A stretch of DNA of 32,166 nucleotides, taken from the NCBI GenBank assembly GCA_021163775.1, contig JAGGTI010000079.1:1-32166 (forward strand). The letters run 5' to 3'. Positions 1 through 9,405 of the stretch are shown here, one piece after another; position 1 is the stretch's first letter, and each line of letters starts with the position of its first letter. Position numbers and translations under genes: made by a program. The DNA is from Candidatus Zixiibacteriota bacterium. Its GTDB lineage: Bacteria > Zixibacteria > MSB-5A5 > GN15 > FEB-12. The notes beneath the pieces are model-generated. The model searched no databases. It was not told the origin of the DNA and saw only the letters and a list, made by a program, of their open reading frames with translations.

Positions 1-173
1 ATATCTATTAACAGATAAAGACTTAGACTTTATTCAGCAAACCCTAATTATTATGGCTACTTTCCGGCTCATACTGTGGGAATGCCCCCATACTTTTAGC
101 TCTTTTTTTCGCTGGCATTTTGAACTGCTTGGCGAAATCGGCTGATAGCACCGCTATCCCAGAATCCTATCGG

Positions 174-188
174 TGGCACATCGCTTGC
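174..188 (+). promoter_or_regulatory. Sigma-54 (RpoN) -24/-12 promoter
   Basis: TGGCAC-ATCGC-TTGC is an exact match to the consensus TGGCAC-N5-TTGC; lies 56 bp upstream of the flagellin ATG. Confidence 0.85.
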
Positions 189-243
189 GCACTATTTCAA
201 TGAATTTGAAACGCGTCACGGGGCGCTGTGGAAGGGACCAATT

Positions 244-1011
244 ATGGGACTCGGTATTCGAACTGATCTTGGGGCAACAATGACCGTTCTCGGCCTCAAC
301 AGAAATCTTGATAATCTGTATAGTTCTTTGGAGCGGTTAGTCACCGGCAAGCGTATCAATCACGCCAAGGATGATCCGGCCGGCCTGGTTATCTCGAAAC
401 AGTTGCAGAGTCAAATAGCTTCACTCAACCAGGAAATTGACAATCTCTCGGCTAACATCAATAAATATCAGACCGTGTCGTCATCAGTGATTGAATTGCG
501 TGACGATCTAACCGAGTTGCGCTCATTAGCTGTCGGAGCCGCTAATTCAGCTTTCAACTCCGAAGAGGCTCAGGAGGCATACGCTATCGCCGCCGAAAGT
601 ATCGTTAACACCTATAATAGTACAATTGCCAATGCTCATTATAATGGTGCGGCTACCCTTGACGGTTCCGATGGATCCCTGGCTTCGGTAAGTGAACTGA
701 TGGACATTGATCTTTCATCGGCAGAAGCGGCCGCCGCATCCCTGGAAAAAATCGATGCCGCTACCAGTGAACTTGATGATATCACAATTAATTTGGGGGC
801 CACACAGAAAAACGAATTTGAGAGCCAACGCCAGTCGCTTGAGGTTACTCGCCAGAACCTGACTGCGGCTGAGTCGGCGATCAGCGATGTCGATTACGCC
901 GCCGAAATGTCGAGGTTCACAGCGAGTTTGATTAAATCGCAGGTCTCGCTTGCTCTTATGGGACACAGTATGATTTCGGCTAAAAGTGTGACATCTCTGC
1001 TTTCGATATAG
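244..1011 (+). CDS. fliC: Flagellin, short form (about 255 aa, N- and C-terminal D0/D1-like regions)
   Basis: N-terminal 'LERLVTGKRINHAKDDPAGLVISKQLQSQI' and C-terminal 'ESQRQSLEVTRQNLTAAESAISDVDYAAEMSRFTASLIKSQ' match flagellin D0/D1 patterns; AAGGGA ribosome-binding site upstream. Confidence 0.85.
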   Translation: MGLGIRTDLGATMTVLGLNRNLDNLYSSLERLVTGKRINHAKDDPAGLVISKQLQSQIASLNQEIDNLSANINKYQTVSSSVIELRDDLTELRSLAVGAANSAFNSEEAQEAYAIAAESIVNTYNSTIANAHYNGAATLDGSDGSLASVSELMDIDLSSAEAAAASLEKIDAATSELDDITINLGATQKNEFESQRQSLEVTRQNLTAAESAISDVDYAAEMSRFTASLIKSQVSLALMGHSMISAKSVTSLLSI

Positions 1012-1046
1012 TTACACACGATTTGCCATAGGATAGGTTATATTGC

Positions 1047-1085
1047 GTTCCGCCGGGTGCCATGACCTGGCGGAACTGTTTTTTT
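1047..1085 (+). terminator. Rho-independent terminator of the flagellin gene
   Basis: GTTCCGCC (1047-1054) / GGCGGAAC (1069-1076) followed by TGTTTTTTT. Confidence 0.8.
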
Positions 1086-1111
1086 GTTAAATACCTAAGA
1101 TTTCTAACCAC

Positions 1112-1137
1112 AAAAAAACCGCCCGAAAGGGCGGTTT
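1112..1137 (-). terminator. Rho-independent terminator (rpmB side, possibly bidirectional)
   Basis: AAAACCGCCC-GAAA-GGGCGGTTTT with an A7 run that becomes U7 on the minus strand, just downstream of rpmB. Confidence 0.75.
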
Positions 1138-1162
1138 TGACGTTTTCTTACATTTAGAAAGC

Positions 1163-1384
1163 CTAAGTTGTCGTTGGCTGTGGGCGTTTCTTCTTGATGT
1201 TCTTAGTCACTTTGCCAGCCTTAATGCAAGATGTGCAGACCAGAATCCGCTTGGGGCTACCGTCGACCAAAGCCCTAACTCGTTGCAGGTTAGGCACAAA
1301 ACGCCGCTTGGTGATATTGTGAGCGTGGGAAACGTTGTTCCCGAACATAGTTTTTTTTCCGCAAATTTCACATACTTTAGACAT
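1163..1384 (-). CDS. rpmB: 50S ribosomal protein L28
   Basis: 73 aa '[39 protein letters not shown]...' typical L28 with CxxC pairs. Confidence 0.95.
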   Translation of the reverse strand: MSKVCEICGKKTMFGNNVSHAHNITKRRFVPNLQRVRALVDGSPKRILVCTSCIKAGKVTKNIKKKRPQPTTT

Positions 1385-1603
1385 AATAAAACCTCAACTT
1401 CTCAAATACCGCAGTCTGAGAATCTAATGAGAATTTCGGAAATTGCAAGAGTTTTCTTGAGCATTACTAATTTTACTTTTGGGGCAATTGGGTAATCCGC
1501 TACAAACCACATCGCCGAGGACTGGTGATTTGCGTTGAATTGTGGTAACTTGGAACTTTACGTTAGGTGTTTCCTAAGAGAGTTGCAGAGCAGAGGATTC
1601 TCA

Positions 1604-2869
1604 ATGCTGGATATTAAAATAATCCGCGATAACCCGGACTTGGTAAAAGCCGGTGCGGTCAACAAGAATGACAAATGTGACATTGATCTGATTCTGGATC
1701 TGGACACGCAACGCCGTGAGATAATTCGCGAGGTGGAAAGCCTCAAAGCGGAGCGTAACCAGGCCAGTGCCCAGATCGCAAAGAAGAAGAAAGCCGGCGA
1801 GGATGCCGAGGAAGCGATCCTGGCTACCCGACAATTGGGTGAGCAGATAGCCGCTAAGGATCAGGCACTTCGGGATATTGAAACCAGACTGAGTGAGCAG
1901 ACTGCCCGGGTTCCTAATCTACCGCACGAGTCAGTGCCGATTGGTCGAGACGAGTTGGCCAATCAGGTGATTCGTGAATGGGGCACCAAATCAGAGTATA
2001 ATTTCAAAGTTTTGCCCCACTGGGAAATCGGTGAAAAACTTGGTCTGTTGGATCTCTCTGCCGCCACCGCCATGTCTGGTTCCGGTTTCTGGACACTTCG
2101 AGGTATGGGTGCCCGATTGCAACGTGCTCTGATTCAATATATGCTCGATCTGCACATCGCCGACGGCTTTGTCGAAGTCGCCGTTCCGTTTCTGGTAACG
2201 GGCGATAGTATGTTCGGTACCGGGCAACTGCCTAAACTGGCTGATGATATGTATCACGTCGAGTCTGATGACCTCTGGCTGATTCCCACTGCCGAAGTGT
2301 CGGTGACCAATCTGTATCGCCAACAGATAATAGCTGAAGAACAGTTGCCGATCAAATTAGTGGCCCATTCGCCCTGTTTTCGTCGTGAGGCGGGAGCGGC
2401 CGGCAAAGATACTCGCGGACTATTACGCGTGCATCAGTTTGACAAAGTGGAGATGGTGAAAATTGTCAAACCGGATGATTCCTATAACGAACTCGAGACT
2501 CTTACGGCGCAGGCTGAAAAAGTGCTCCAGGGGCTTAACCTGCATTACCGTGTCGCCACGCTGGCGACCGGTGACCTGTCGTTTGCCTCGGCCAAAACAT
2601 ACGATCTGGAACTTTGGTCGGCTGGGGTGGGACGGTATCTCGAAATATCTTCGATTTCCAATTTTGAGTCGTTTCAGGCCCGACGTATGAACCTGAGATA
2701 TCGCGATGCCAACAAGAAACCAGTCTTCCCGCACACGCTCAACGGTTCCGGGCTGGCCCTGCCGCGTCTGATGGCGGCCATTATGGAGAATTGGCAGAAC
2801 GAAGATGGCACTATAACTATTCCAAAAGTCCTCCAGTCGTATATGGGAGGAGCGGAGCAGATCAGGTGA
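1604..2869 (+). CDS. serS: Seryl-tRNA synthetase
   Basis: Internal ATG gives 'MLDIKIIRDNPDLVKAG...'; class II motifs 'FRREAGAAGKDTRGLLRVHQFDKVEMV' and 'NGSGLALPRLMAAIMEN'. The ORF track start at 1535 is probably too far upstream. Confidence 0.95.
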   Translation: MLDIKIIRDNPDLVKAGAVNKNDKCDIDLILDLDTQRREIIREVESLKAERNQASAQIAKKKKAGEDAEEAILATRQLGEQIAAKDQALRDIETRLSEQTARVPNLPHESVPIGRDELANQVIREWGTKSEYNFKVLPHWEIGEKLGLLDLSAATAMSGSGFWTLRGMGARLQRALIQYMLDLHIADGFVEVAVPFLVTGDSMFGTGQLPKLADDMYHVESDDLWLIPTAEVSVTNLYRQQIIAEEQLPIKLVAHSPCFRREAGAAGKDTRGLLRVHQFDKVEMVKIVKPDDSYNELETLTAQAEKVLQGLNLHYRVATLATGDLSFASAKTYDLELWSAGVGRYLEISSISNFESFQARRMNLRYRDANKKPVFPHTLNGSGLALPRLMAAIMENWQNEDGTITIPKVLQSYMGGAEQIR

Positions 2870-2874
2870 CTGCT

Positions 2875-4134
2875 ATGTTTAAGGGTAGACCAGGGAGAGT
2901 ATCCGAACTGTACGTGGGCCGCTCCACCATTCTCAAAGTGTTCCTGATCGGCGGTGTGCTGGTCATCTCGGCGATGTTTATCTGGTACACGTTTGATATT
3001 ATCGATCAACTCCAAAACGATACGCGTACCCAGGTCGATAAGTATGTTCGTCTCTGGCAACTTGCGGCCAACCTGCCAACTTCGGGTGATGAACAACAGT
3101 GTCTATTCTTTATTTTTGATGAAATTATTGTCAAAGCCCAGTTTCCAATCGTAGTTCTCGATCATGACCACGTGCCAGTTTCGTGGCGCAACATCTCTGA
3201 TATCCCTTCCGAAGATACGACCCAGGCGGCGTTCGAACAATTGCGTGAAGTGGCCGAGGGTATGTACCGCCAGAATGGTGAGTATCCGCTCTATTTCGGC
3301 GAGACCAATGTCAACTATCTGCGGTACGGCGATTCGGAGCTAATCAACCAACTCAGAGTTGTGCCGTTTGTAGCGGTCGGTATTGTCCTGGCTTTTATGA
3401 TTGTGGCGATTATCGGTTTCCAGAATATTCGACGCTCCGAGGAACGTCACATATGGGTCGGTATGGCCAAGGAAACGGCGCATCAGTTAGGTACTCCTCT
3501 CTCATCATTGTTAGGCTGGTTGGAACTGATTGACAAACCGAATCGACAGCAGTTAAGCAACAGCGAATTGGAGCAACTGCTGGATCAAACCACCATTTAT
3601 ATGAAGACCGATGTTGAACGCCTGCAACAGGTAGCCAACCGATTCGGTCAGATCGGCTCGGTTCCGGAGATTGAGGAGTGTGACCTGAATGCGCTGGTGG
3701 ACGAGGTCGTGCAATACTATATGATTCGACTTCCGTTTGAGGGTAAAGGGGCGCAAATAAAAGTATCGACCGGCGATATCCCCCCGGTGCGCCTTAATCG
3801 GGAACTATTCGGCTGGGTGTTGGAGAACCTGATTAAAAATTCACTCCAGGCGGTAGATCCAAAGAGCGGAATCATTACTCTGGTTACTAGCGTTGCTGAT
3901 GATCGCAAGAATGTCGTACTTGATGTCATTGACAACGGGAACGGTATCCCGGCTGGTGCCGCACGCAAGCTGTTCCGTCCCGGATTTACTACTAAGAAAC
4001 GTGGCTGGGGTATGGGGCTGACATTGGTCAAAAGGATCGTGGAAGAGTACCATGTCGGCCGGATCATATTGATGACTTCACGACCGGGCGAAACTATCTT
4101 TCACATAACTCTGCCAATCTCCGGTGGAAACTAA
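2875..4134 (+). CDS. Membrane sensor histidine kinase, paired with the PorX-like regulator
   Basis: Two hydrophobic segments, H-box 'KETAHQLGTPLSSLLGWLEL', N box 'LENLIKNSLQAV', G boxes 'DNGNGIP' and 'GWGMGLTLVKRIVEEYH'. Start chosen at MFKGRPGR after GGAGG. Confidence 0.85.
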   Translation: MFKGRPGRVSELYVGRSTILKVFLIGGVLVISAMFIWYTFDIIDQLQNDTRTQVDKYVRLWQLAANLPTSGDEQQCLFFIFDEIIVKAQFPIVVLDHDHVPVSWRNISDIPSEDTTQAAFEQLREVAEGMYRQNGEYPLYFGETNVNYLRYGDSELINQLRVVPFVAVGIVLAFMIVAIIGFQNIRRSEERHIWVGMAKETAHQLGTPLSSLLGWLELIDKPNRQQLSNSELEQLLDQTTIYMKTDVERLQQVANRFGQIGSVPEIEECDLNALVDEVVQYYMIRLPFEGKGAQIKVSTGDIPPVRLNRELFGWVLENLIKNSLQAVDPKSGIITLVTSVADDRKNVVLDVIDNGNGIPAGAARKLFRPGFTTKKRGWGMGLTLVKRIVEEYHVGRIILMTSRPGETIFHITLPISGGN

Positions 4135-4143
4135 CAGGATGAT

Positions 4144-5700
4144 ATGAACAAAACTGACGACAAGAAGCGTATTCTCTGGATTGATGATGAAATCGATTCA
4201 CTCAAATCGCATTTCCTTTTTCTCGAGAGCAAAGGATTTGTGCTTACTGGCGCTATGTCCGGCGATGACGGCATTGCTCTGGTGCAACAGCAGAATTTTG
4301 ATGTAGTCCTGCTTGATGAAATGATGCCGGGCAAGGACGGTCTGACAACTCTGGAAGAGATCAAGAATATCCGACCACATCTGCCGGTTGTGATGGTGAC
4401 TAAATCTGAAGAAGAGTCACTCATGGATGATGCGATTGGTCAGAAGATCGATGACTATCTGGTTAAGCCGGTGGTGCCATCGCAGATTCTGCTGGTTATT
4501 AAAAGACTTCTCGATTCGAGGCGCATCATTGGGTCGTCATCAATGAAACGATATATCACCGAGACTAACCGGTTTAGGAATGATCTGTATGGCGTGATTT
4601 CCCCCGAGACGTGGTACGAAGCGGCCCGTATTGCTTCCGAGTGGAACCTGGAACTCGACGAGAGCAACGACAGCGGTCTGCAAGATATACATGTCGGCAC
4701 TAAAAATGAGTGGAACAACGAGTTTACCAAATATATACTGAAGAACTACCAACGTTGGATGACTGACGATGAACGCCCGATCCTCTCTCCCGATGTGACC
4801 GCGCAGTACGTTGTGCCCTTGCTCAAGGAACAGCGGAAGGTGCTCTATATTGTGGTCGACTGTCTGCGTCTCGACCAATGGATGCTGGTGGAGCCGTTAG
4901 TGGCTGAGTTCTTCAATGTTGAACGTCACTATTATACATCGATTCTTCCCAGTGCTACACCATTCGCACGCAACGCGTTGTTTGCGGGGATCTTCCCTGA
5001 TGAGATTCACAAGTTGTATCCCGATACATATGAAGGCAATGAAGGTTCGCTCAATCGGCACGAAGATCGCTTGTTGCTGGACAACCTTGCCCGGCATGGC
5101 GTGCGACTGGATAAAATGGCACGGTTCTTCAAAATTAACGACAACACACAAGGCGAGGAGCTGGCCCGCAAAGTATCCGACCTGTATGGGTATCAACTGG
5201 TCACGATAGTATTCAATTTTCTCGATATACTCGCACATGGTCGCTCAAGCAATGTTATTCTCAAGGAGATCGCCGGGTCGGAATCCGCTTTCCGATCACT
5301 GATGAAAACCTGGTTCACCTATTCGCCCCTGTTTACGATTCTCAAAGCGTTCGCCGAACGTGATTTTACGGTTGTGGTGACTACGGATCATGGTTCAGTG
5401 CTTTGTCAACGAGGCACGATGGCTCACGGTCGCCGGACGACATCGACCAATCTGCGCTACAAATATGGTGATAATCTCAAGGGTGATGAGAAAGAGGCTC
5501 TGATTATCAAGAAACCGGAAGAGTGGCGGCTTCCGTCGTTTACTCTCAGTACCAGTTATCTGATCGCTCGGGAAGATATGTACTTTGTGTACCCCAACAA
5601 CTACAACGAAATGGTCCGGCGTTTTCAGAATTCTTTCCAGCACGGTGGTATTTCGCTGGAAGAGATGATAGTCCCGGTTACAATTCTCAATCCCAAGTAA
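4144..5700 (+). CDS. PorX-like response regulator with REC and PglZ (alkaline-phosphatase superfamily) domains
   Basis: REC 'ILWIDDEID...VVLLDEMMPGKDGL...VVMVTKSEEES...DYLVKPV'; PglZ-type 'IVVDCLRLDQWMLVEPLV...YTSILPSATPFARNALFAGIFPDEI...TTDHGS...TSTNLRYKYGDNL'. Confidence 0.85.
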   Translation: MNKTDDKKRILWIDDEIDSLKSHFLFLESKGFVLTGAMSGDDGIALVQQQNFDVVLLDEMMPGKDGLTTLEEIKNIRPHLPVVMVTKSEEESLMDDAIGQKIDDYLVKPVVPSQILLVIKRLLDSRRIIGSSSMKRYITETNRFRNDLYGVISPETWYEAARIASEWNLELDESNDSGLQDIHVGTKNEWNNEFTKYILKNYQRWMTDDERPILSPDVTAQYVVPLLKEQRKVLYIVVDCLRLDQWMLVEPLVAEFFNVERHYYTSILPSATPFARNALFAGIFPDEIHKLYPDTYEGNEGSLNRHEDRLLLDNLARHGVRLDKMARFFKINDNTQGEELARKVSDLYGYQLVTIVFNFLDILAHGRSSNVILKEIAGSESAFRSLMKTWFTYSPLFTILKAFAERDFTVVVTTDHGSVLCQRGTMAHGRRTTSTNLRYKYGDNLKGDEKEALIIKKPEEWRLPSFTLSTSYLIAREDMYFVYPNNYNEMVRRFQNSFQHGGISLEEMIVPVTILNPK

Positions 5701-5704
5701 TTCG

Positions 5705-6136
5705 ATGAAAGTTCTGAGTATTACTTCACACAACGAAGACCAGACTGTGGCATTGGCTACCAAACTTGCGGCGTCATTTGTCGATGGTGATGTCATGATT
5801 CTCACCGGAGAACTCGGCTCCGGCAAGACGACTTTTGTGCGTGCGCTTGCTATGGCTCGTGGTGTTGATGAAGATCAAATCAATTCGCCGTCGTACACTT
5901 TTGTCAATGAATACCCCAGCGACCCGCCGCTGTTCCATTTTGATTTGTACCGATTGAGCGATGTTTCCGAATTGACCGAGATTGGTTGGGAGGAGTATCT
6001 CGCGCGTCGCGGTATAGTGGTTGTGGAATGGGGTGATCGGGCCGGGGAAATGTTGCCGGATCGCTACTACCTGGCCGAATTCAAAATTATCGATGATCAA
6101 CAAAGACAGATAGAACTCTCGTTGGTGCAACCATGA
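5705..6136 (+). CDS. tsaE: tRNA threonylcarbamoyladenosine biosynthesis ATPase TsaE
   Basis: Walker A 'GELGSGKTTFVRALA', 'SPSYTFVNEY', 'LFHFDLYRL', 'VVVEWGDRAGEMLP'. Confidence 0.95.
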   Translation: MKVLSITSHNEDQTVALATKLAASFVDGDVMILTGELGSGKTTFVRALAMARGVDEDQINSPSYTFVNEYPSDPPLFHFDLYRLSDVSELTEIGWEEYLARRGIVVVEWGDRAGEMLPDRYYLAEFKIIDDQQRQIELSLVQP

Positions 6137-6822
6137 ACCGGATCGAATACGACAATGTCCTGGCAATTGACACTGCCACTCGAAAACTGAACCTGGCTGT
6201 CCGTTTTGGCGGTGATCGTCTGGTGAAATCGAGTGAAACGGTGGAGAAAACACACGGTCAAATCATCATGAAGAAAATCTCCGACCTGTTTGACTCGGCC
6301 GGTGGTTCGGTGAATGAATTGCAGGCAGTGGTGGTGGGTACAGGTCCCGGATCTTTCACTGGTTTGCGGATCGGTCTCGCCGCCGCCAAAGGGATTGCGG
6401 TTGCTCGCGATCTTCCTGTTGTGGGTGTTGGTGTGTTCGACGTAGCCGCGATATGCCTTCCCGCGGCTATTCATGCCTGGGTGCTGGTGCCGTCACGACG
6501 AGGCGAGTACTATGCTGGCAAGGTCGCCGCCGGGTCTCTCAACGCCGATAGTGTGCGAGTGATTGCTGAAGAAGAACTGTCAAGTCTGATTGGCTCTGAT
6601 CCGGTGTATGGAATTGATTTCAACCCAACCGAGACGCTGGCGTCTCTGATGTCAAACCTGACCGGCGAGCAACTGGTGTACGATGCTTCAGACATGCTTC
6701 AAGTTGGGCTGAGTCGATTGCAAGAATACGGTCCAACGAATCTGGCCGAGCTTGAACCGACTTATCTTCAGAAGGCTATTGCCGAAGTTCGGTTTGATCA
6801 GCGGCAGAAAGATTCTAAGTGA
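6133..6822 (+). CDS. tsaB: tRNA threonylcarbamoyladenosine biosynthesis protein TsaB
   Basis: 'VLAIDTATRKLNLAVR...VVVGTGPGSFTGLRIGLAAAKGIA'; ATGA overlap with tsaE. Confidence 0.93.
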   Translation: MNRIEYDNVLAIDTATRKLNLAVRFGGDRLVKSSETVEKTHGQIIMKKISDLFDSAGGSVNELQAVVVGTGPGSFTGLRIGLAAAKGIAVARDLPVVGVGVFDVAAICLPAAIHAWVLVPSRRGEYYAGKVAAGSLNADSVRVIAEEELSSLIGSDPVYGIDFNPTETLASLMSNLTGEQLVYDASDMLQVGLSRLQEYGPTNLAELEPTYLQKAIAEVRFDQRQKDSK

Positions 6823-7280
6823 AACCGGTTATTAGAGAGATGGTCGCCACCGATCTTGACCGAATTGACGAACTAGAGGAACAGATATTTCCTGATCCCT
6901 GGCCGACAGTTGCTTTTGAGGAACACCTCAAAGACCCCGAAGCTGGAGGGGCGGTGTCTCTAAGTGGTGATATAGTAATCGGTTACAGTTGTTATTGGGG
7001 TGACAGAGGGCAGATGCACCTGACTAATATGGCGGTTGATCCGGTATACCGGAGAAAATCTGTTGCGAACGAACTTCTCGGTCATATTTTAGACCTAGCC
7101 CGAAAGCAAGGATGTGAGCTTATCTTCCTGGAGGTTAGAGTCTCCAACGAGATTGCTCACCAATTTTACAAATCGGCCGGATTTCAAACTATTAATAGAT
7201 CTGCCGGCTATTATAATGATCCCACCGAGGATGCGTTGGTGATGTCGCGGTGGATAGAACCTGACCGCGACGGCAAGTAA
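6819..7280 (+). CDS. rimI: GNAT acetyltransferase, RimI-like
   Basis: GNAT fold pattern 'MHLTNMAVDPVYRRKSVANELLGHIL...LEVRVSNEIAHQFYKSAGFQTINRSAGYYNDPTEDALVMSR'; GTG start overlapping the tsaB stop. Confidence 0.85.
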   Translation: MKPVIREMVATDLDRIDELEEQIFPDPWPTVAFEEHLKDPEAGGAVSLSGDIVIGYSCYWGDRGQMHLTNMAVDPVYRRKSVANELLGHILDLARKQGCELIFLEVRVSNEIAHQFYKSAGFQTINRSAGYYNDPTEDALVMSRWIEPDRDGK

Positions 7281-7283
7281 ACT

Positions 7284-8126
7284 ATGGAATGGTTTAGAAA
7301 AAGTAAGTCGGGGGTTGTTGCCCAGGAGAAGAAAAATATCCCGGAAGGGTTGTGGCACAAGTGTGAATCCTGTGGCGAGATAGTCTATAGTAAGAAGATG
7401 GAACAGTACCATTGGGTCTGTCCGTCGTGTAATTTTCATTTTAGGATATCCTGTCGCAAGTATATTGCTCTTCTGCTTGATGACGGTGCTCTCGAAGAAT
7501 ACGACAACAACCTGCAGTCGACCGATCCGCTGAAATTCAAAGATTCCAAACGCTATACGGACCGGATCAAAGCGGCCAATGCGAAGGCGGGTGACACTGA
7601 GGGCCTCGTGGCCGGTATTGCCAAGGTGGGCGGAGTTGAATTGTCGTTTGCCATTATGGATTTCGCCTATATCGGTGGTTCAATGGGCTCGGTTATGGGT
7701 GAAAAAGTGGCCCGGGCGATTGAGCGCTCTATCGACCGCAGAATTCCCCTTATCATTGTCTCTTGTTCTGGTGGTGCCCGGATGCAGGAAGGTGTGCTCT
7801 CGTTGATGCAAATGGCCAAGACCTCCGGACTATTGGCTGTATTGGCTGAAAAGAGAATCCCGTTCATTTCGGTGCTGACTCATCCGACTACTGGTGGGGT
7901 GATGGCGTCGTTTGCCGCCCTGGGCGATGTAATCATTGCCGAACCGAAAGCACTGCTTGGTTTTGCCGGCCCACGGGTGATCAAACAGACGATTGGGCAG
8001 GATCTTCCGGAGGGTTTTCAGTCTTCAGAGTTCCAGCTTGCGAAAGGGTTTATCGACCGGATCGTGGATCGCAAGGATCTCCGCCCTACAATTATTAGTC
8101 TGTTGAATTTCATGTGGAGAAGCTGA
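7284..8126 (+). CDS. accD: Acetyl-CoA carboxylase carboxyltransferase beta subunit
   Basis: N-terminal zinc ribbon 'CESCGEIVYSKKMEQYHWVCPSCNFHF' and 'SCSGGARMQEGVLSLMQMAKTS...HPTTGGVMASFAALGDVIIAEPKALLGFAGPRVIKQT'. Confidence 0.95.
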   Translation: MEWFRKSKSGVVAQEKKNIPEGLWHKCESCGEIVYSKKMEQYHWVCPSCNFHFRISCRKYIALLLDDGALEEYDNNLQSTDPLKFKDSKRYTDRIKAANAKAGDTEGLVAGIAKVGGVELSFAIMDFAYIGGSMGSVMGEKVARAIERSIDRRIPLIIVSCSGGARMQEGVLSLMQMAKTSGLLAVLAEKRIPFISVLTHPTTGGVMASFAALGDVIIAEPKALLGFAGPRVIKQTIGQDLPEGFQSSEFQLAKGFIDRIVDRKDLRPTIISLLNFMWRS

Positions 8127-9405
8127 TGCGGCGTCACACCTATCCTCAGGCCGAGAGATTTATCCTGTCGCGCGAATTCTTCGGGATGAAACTCGGACTG
8201 GATAATATAACCCAGTTTCTTGATTCTATCGGTGACCCACAACGTTCTTACCCGACCATTCATTTAGCTGGTACCAATGGCAAGGGGTCATGTGCCGCTA
8301 TGCTGGCAAATATTCTCCGGCGTGCCGGATACAAAACAGGGTTGTTTACGTCGCCGCACCTGGTTGAGTTCCGCGAACGTATTCGCATTGATGGGCGTAT
8401 GATTCCTCGCTCGGCCGTGACTAGGTTTGTTGATCGCCACCGTCAGACTCTCGTAAAAAAAAACTCTCTTTTTTTGAATTAGTTGCCGCCCTTGCTTTCG
8501 ATTGCTTCGCTCGACAACAGGTTGACGTTGCGGTTATTGAAACCGGTCTGGGCGGGCGGCTTGACGCTACCAATGTCCTGAATCCAGAGTTGACTATCAT
8601 TACCGATATCAGTTTTGATCATGGCGAAATCTTAGGGCCAACCCTCAGGGATATTGCTGGTGAAAAGGCGGGTATTATCAAACCTGGTGTACCGACCGTG
8701 ATCGGTTTCCTGTCGAGCACTGCAAGGTCTGTGATTGCCACCCGCTGTCGACAACTTGGTTCGCCACTGGTGCCACTGGCACGCGATGATGTTCGGATTA
8801 ATCGCTCGACACAAACGCTCGAATCAAATATTGAGGGTTTGCGCTTTAGGCGTCTGGCACCTTCATTACCGGGTGGTCACCAACTGAAAAATACCGCGCT
8901 TGTATTGAAAGCGATCGAAACTTTGCGGCATGGTGGCTTTGATATTCGAAAGGCGGATGTCAAAACAGGTCTCGAAACTACCGACTGGCCGGGGCGGTTC
9001 CAGGTGGTTCCGAAGGGGACCAGTTCACCGACAGTGGTTCTTGATGTCTGTCACAATAGCGGTGGAGCCAAAGCATTTGTTGATACTTTTAAGAAAGAAT
9101 TTCCACGGCGACAGGCACAGATGATAATTGGTTTTGTGCGACGCAAACCGCATCAGGAACTGATTGATCTTCTGGCGTCCATTACCGAACAGTTTTGGCT
9201 TGTTCCATTGGCATCAAAGCGGAGTGTAGACACTATCAAATTAATGAAAACTGTGAACTGGAATGGGGTCCCGGTCAAGCGAGTGGCACAGCTTCGCACC
9301 GCCTGGCAACAGGTACTTAAATGCGCCGCGCCCGATGATATTGTCGCAGTTATTGGTTCTCACTATCTGGTGGGTGAATATCTTAGCCGTTACGGTGGAG
9401 AGTAA
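8114..9405 (+). CDS. folC: Folylpolyglutamate/dihydrofolate synthase, interrupted by an apparent -1 frameshift at 8455-8463
   Basis: 5' part (8114-8482): 'TIHLAGTNGKGSCAAMLANILRRAGYKTGLFTSPHLVEFRERI'. 3' part in the -1 frame: '...LSFFELVAALAFDCFARQQVDVAVIETGLGGRLDATNVLNPELTIITDISFDH...GEKAGIIK'. The frames join at A9. Confidence 0.9.

Noticed and set aside
1385-1603. T-box or attenuator upstream of serS
   Set aside because: No T-box sequence (TGGNACC-like) or terminator/antiterminator pair seen; valS upstream region likewise lacks one.
4144-5700. PglZ domain as part of a BREX or other phage-defence island
   Set aside because: It is fused to a receiver domain and paired with a histidine kinase, matching PorX; no brx/pgl genes nearby.
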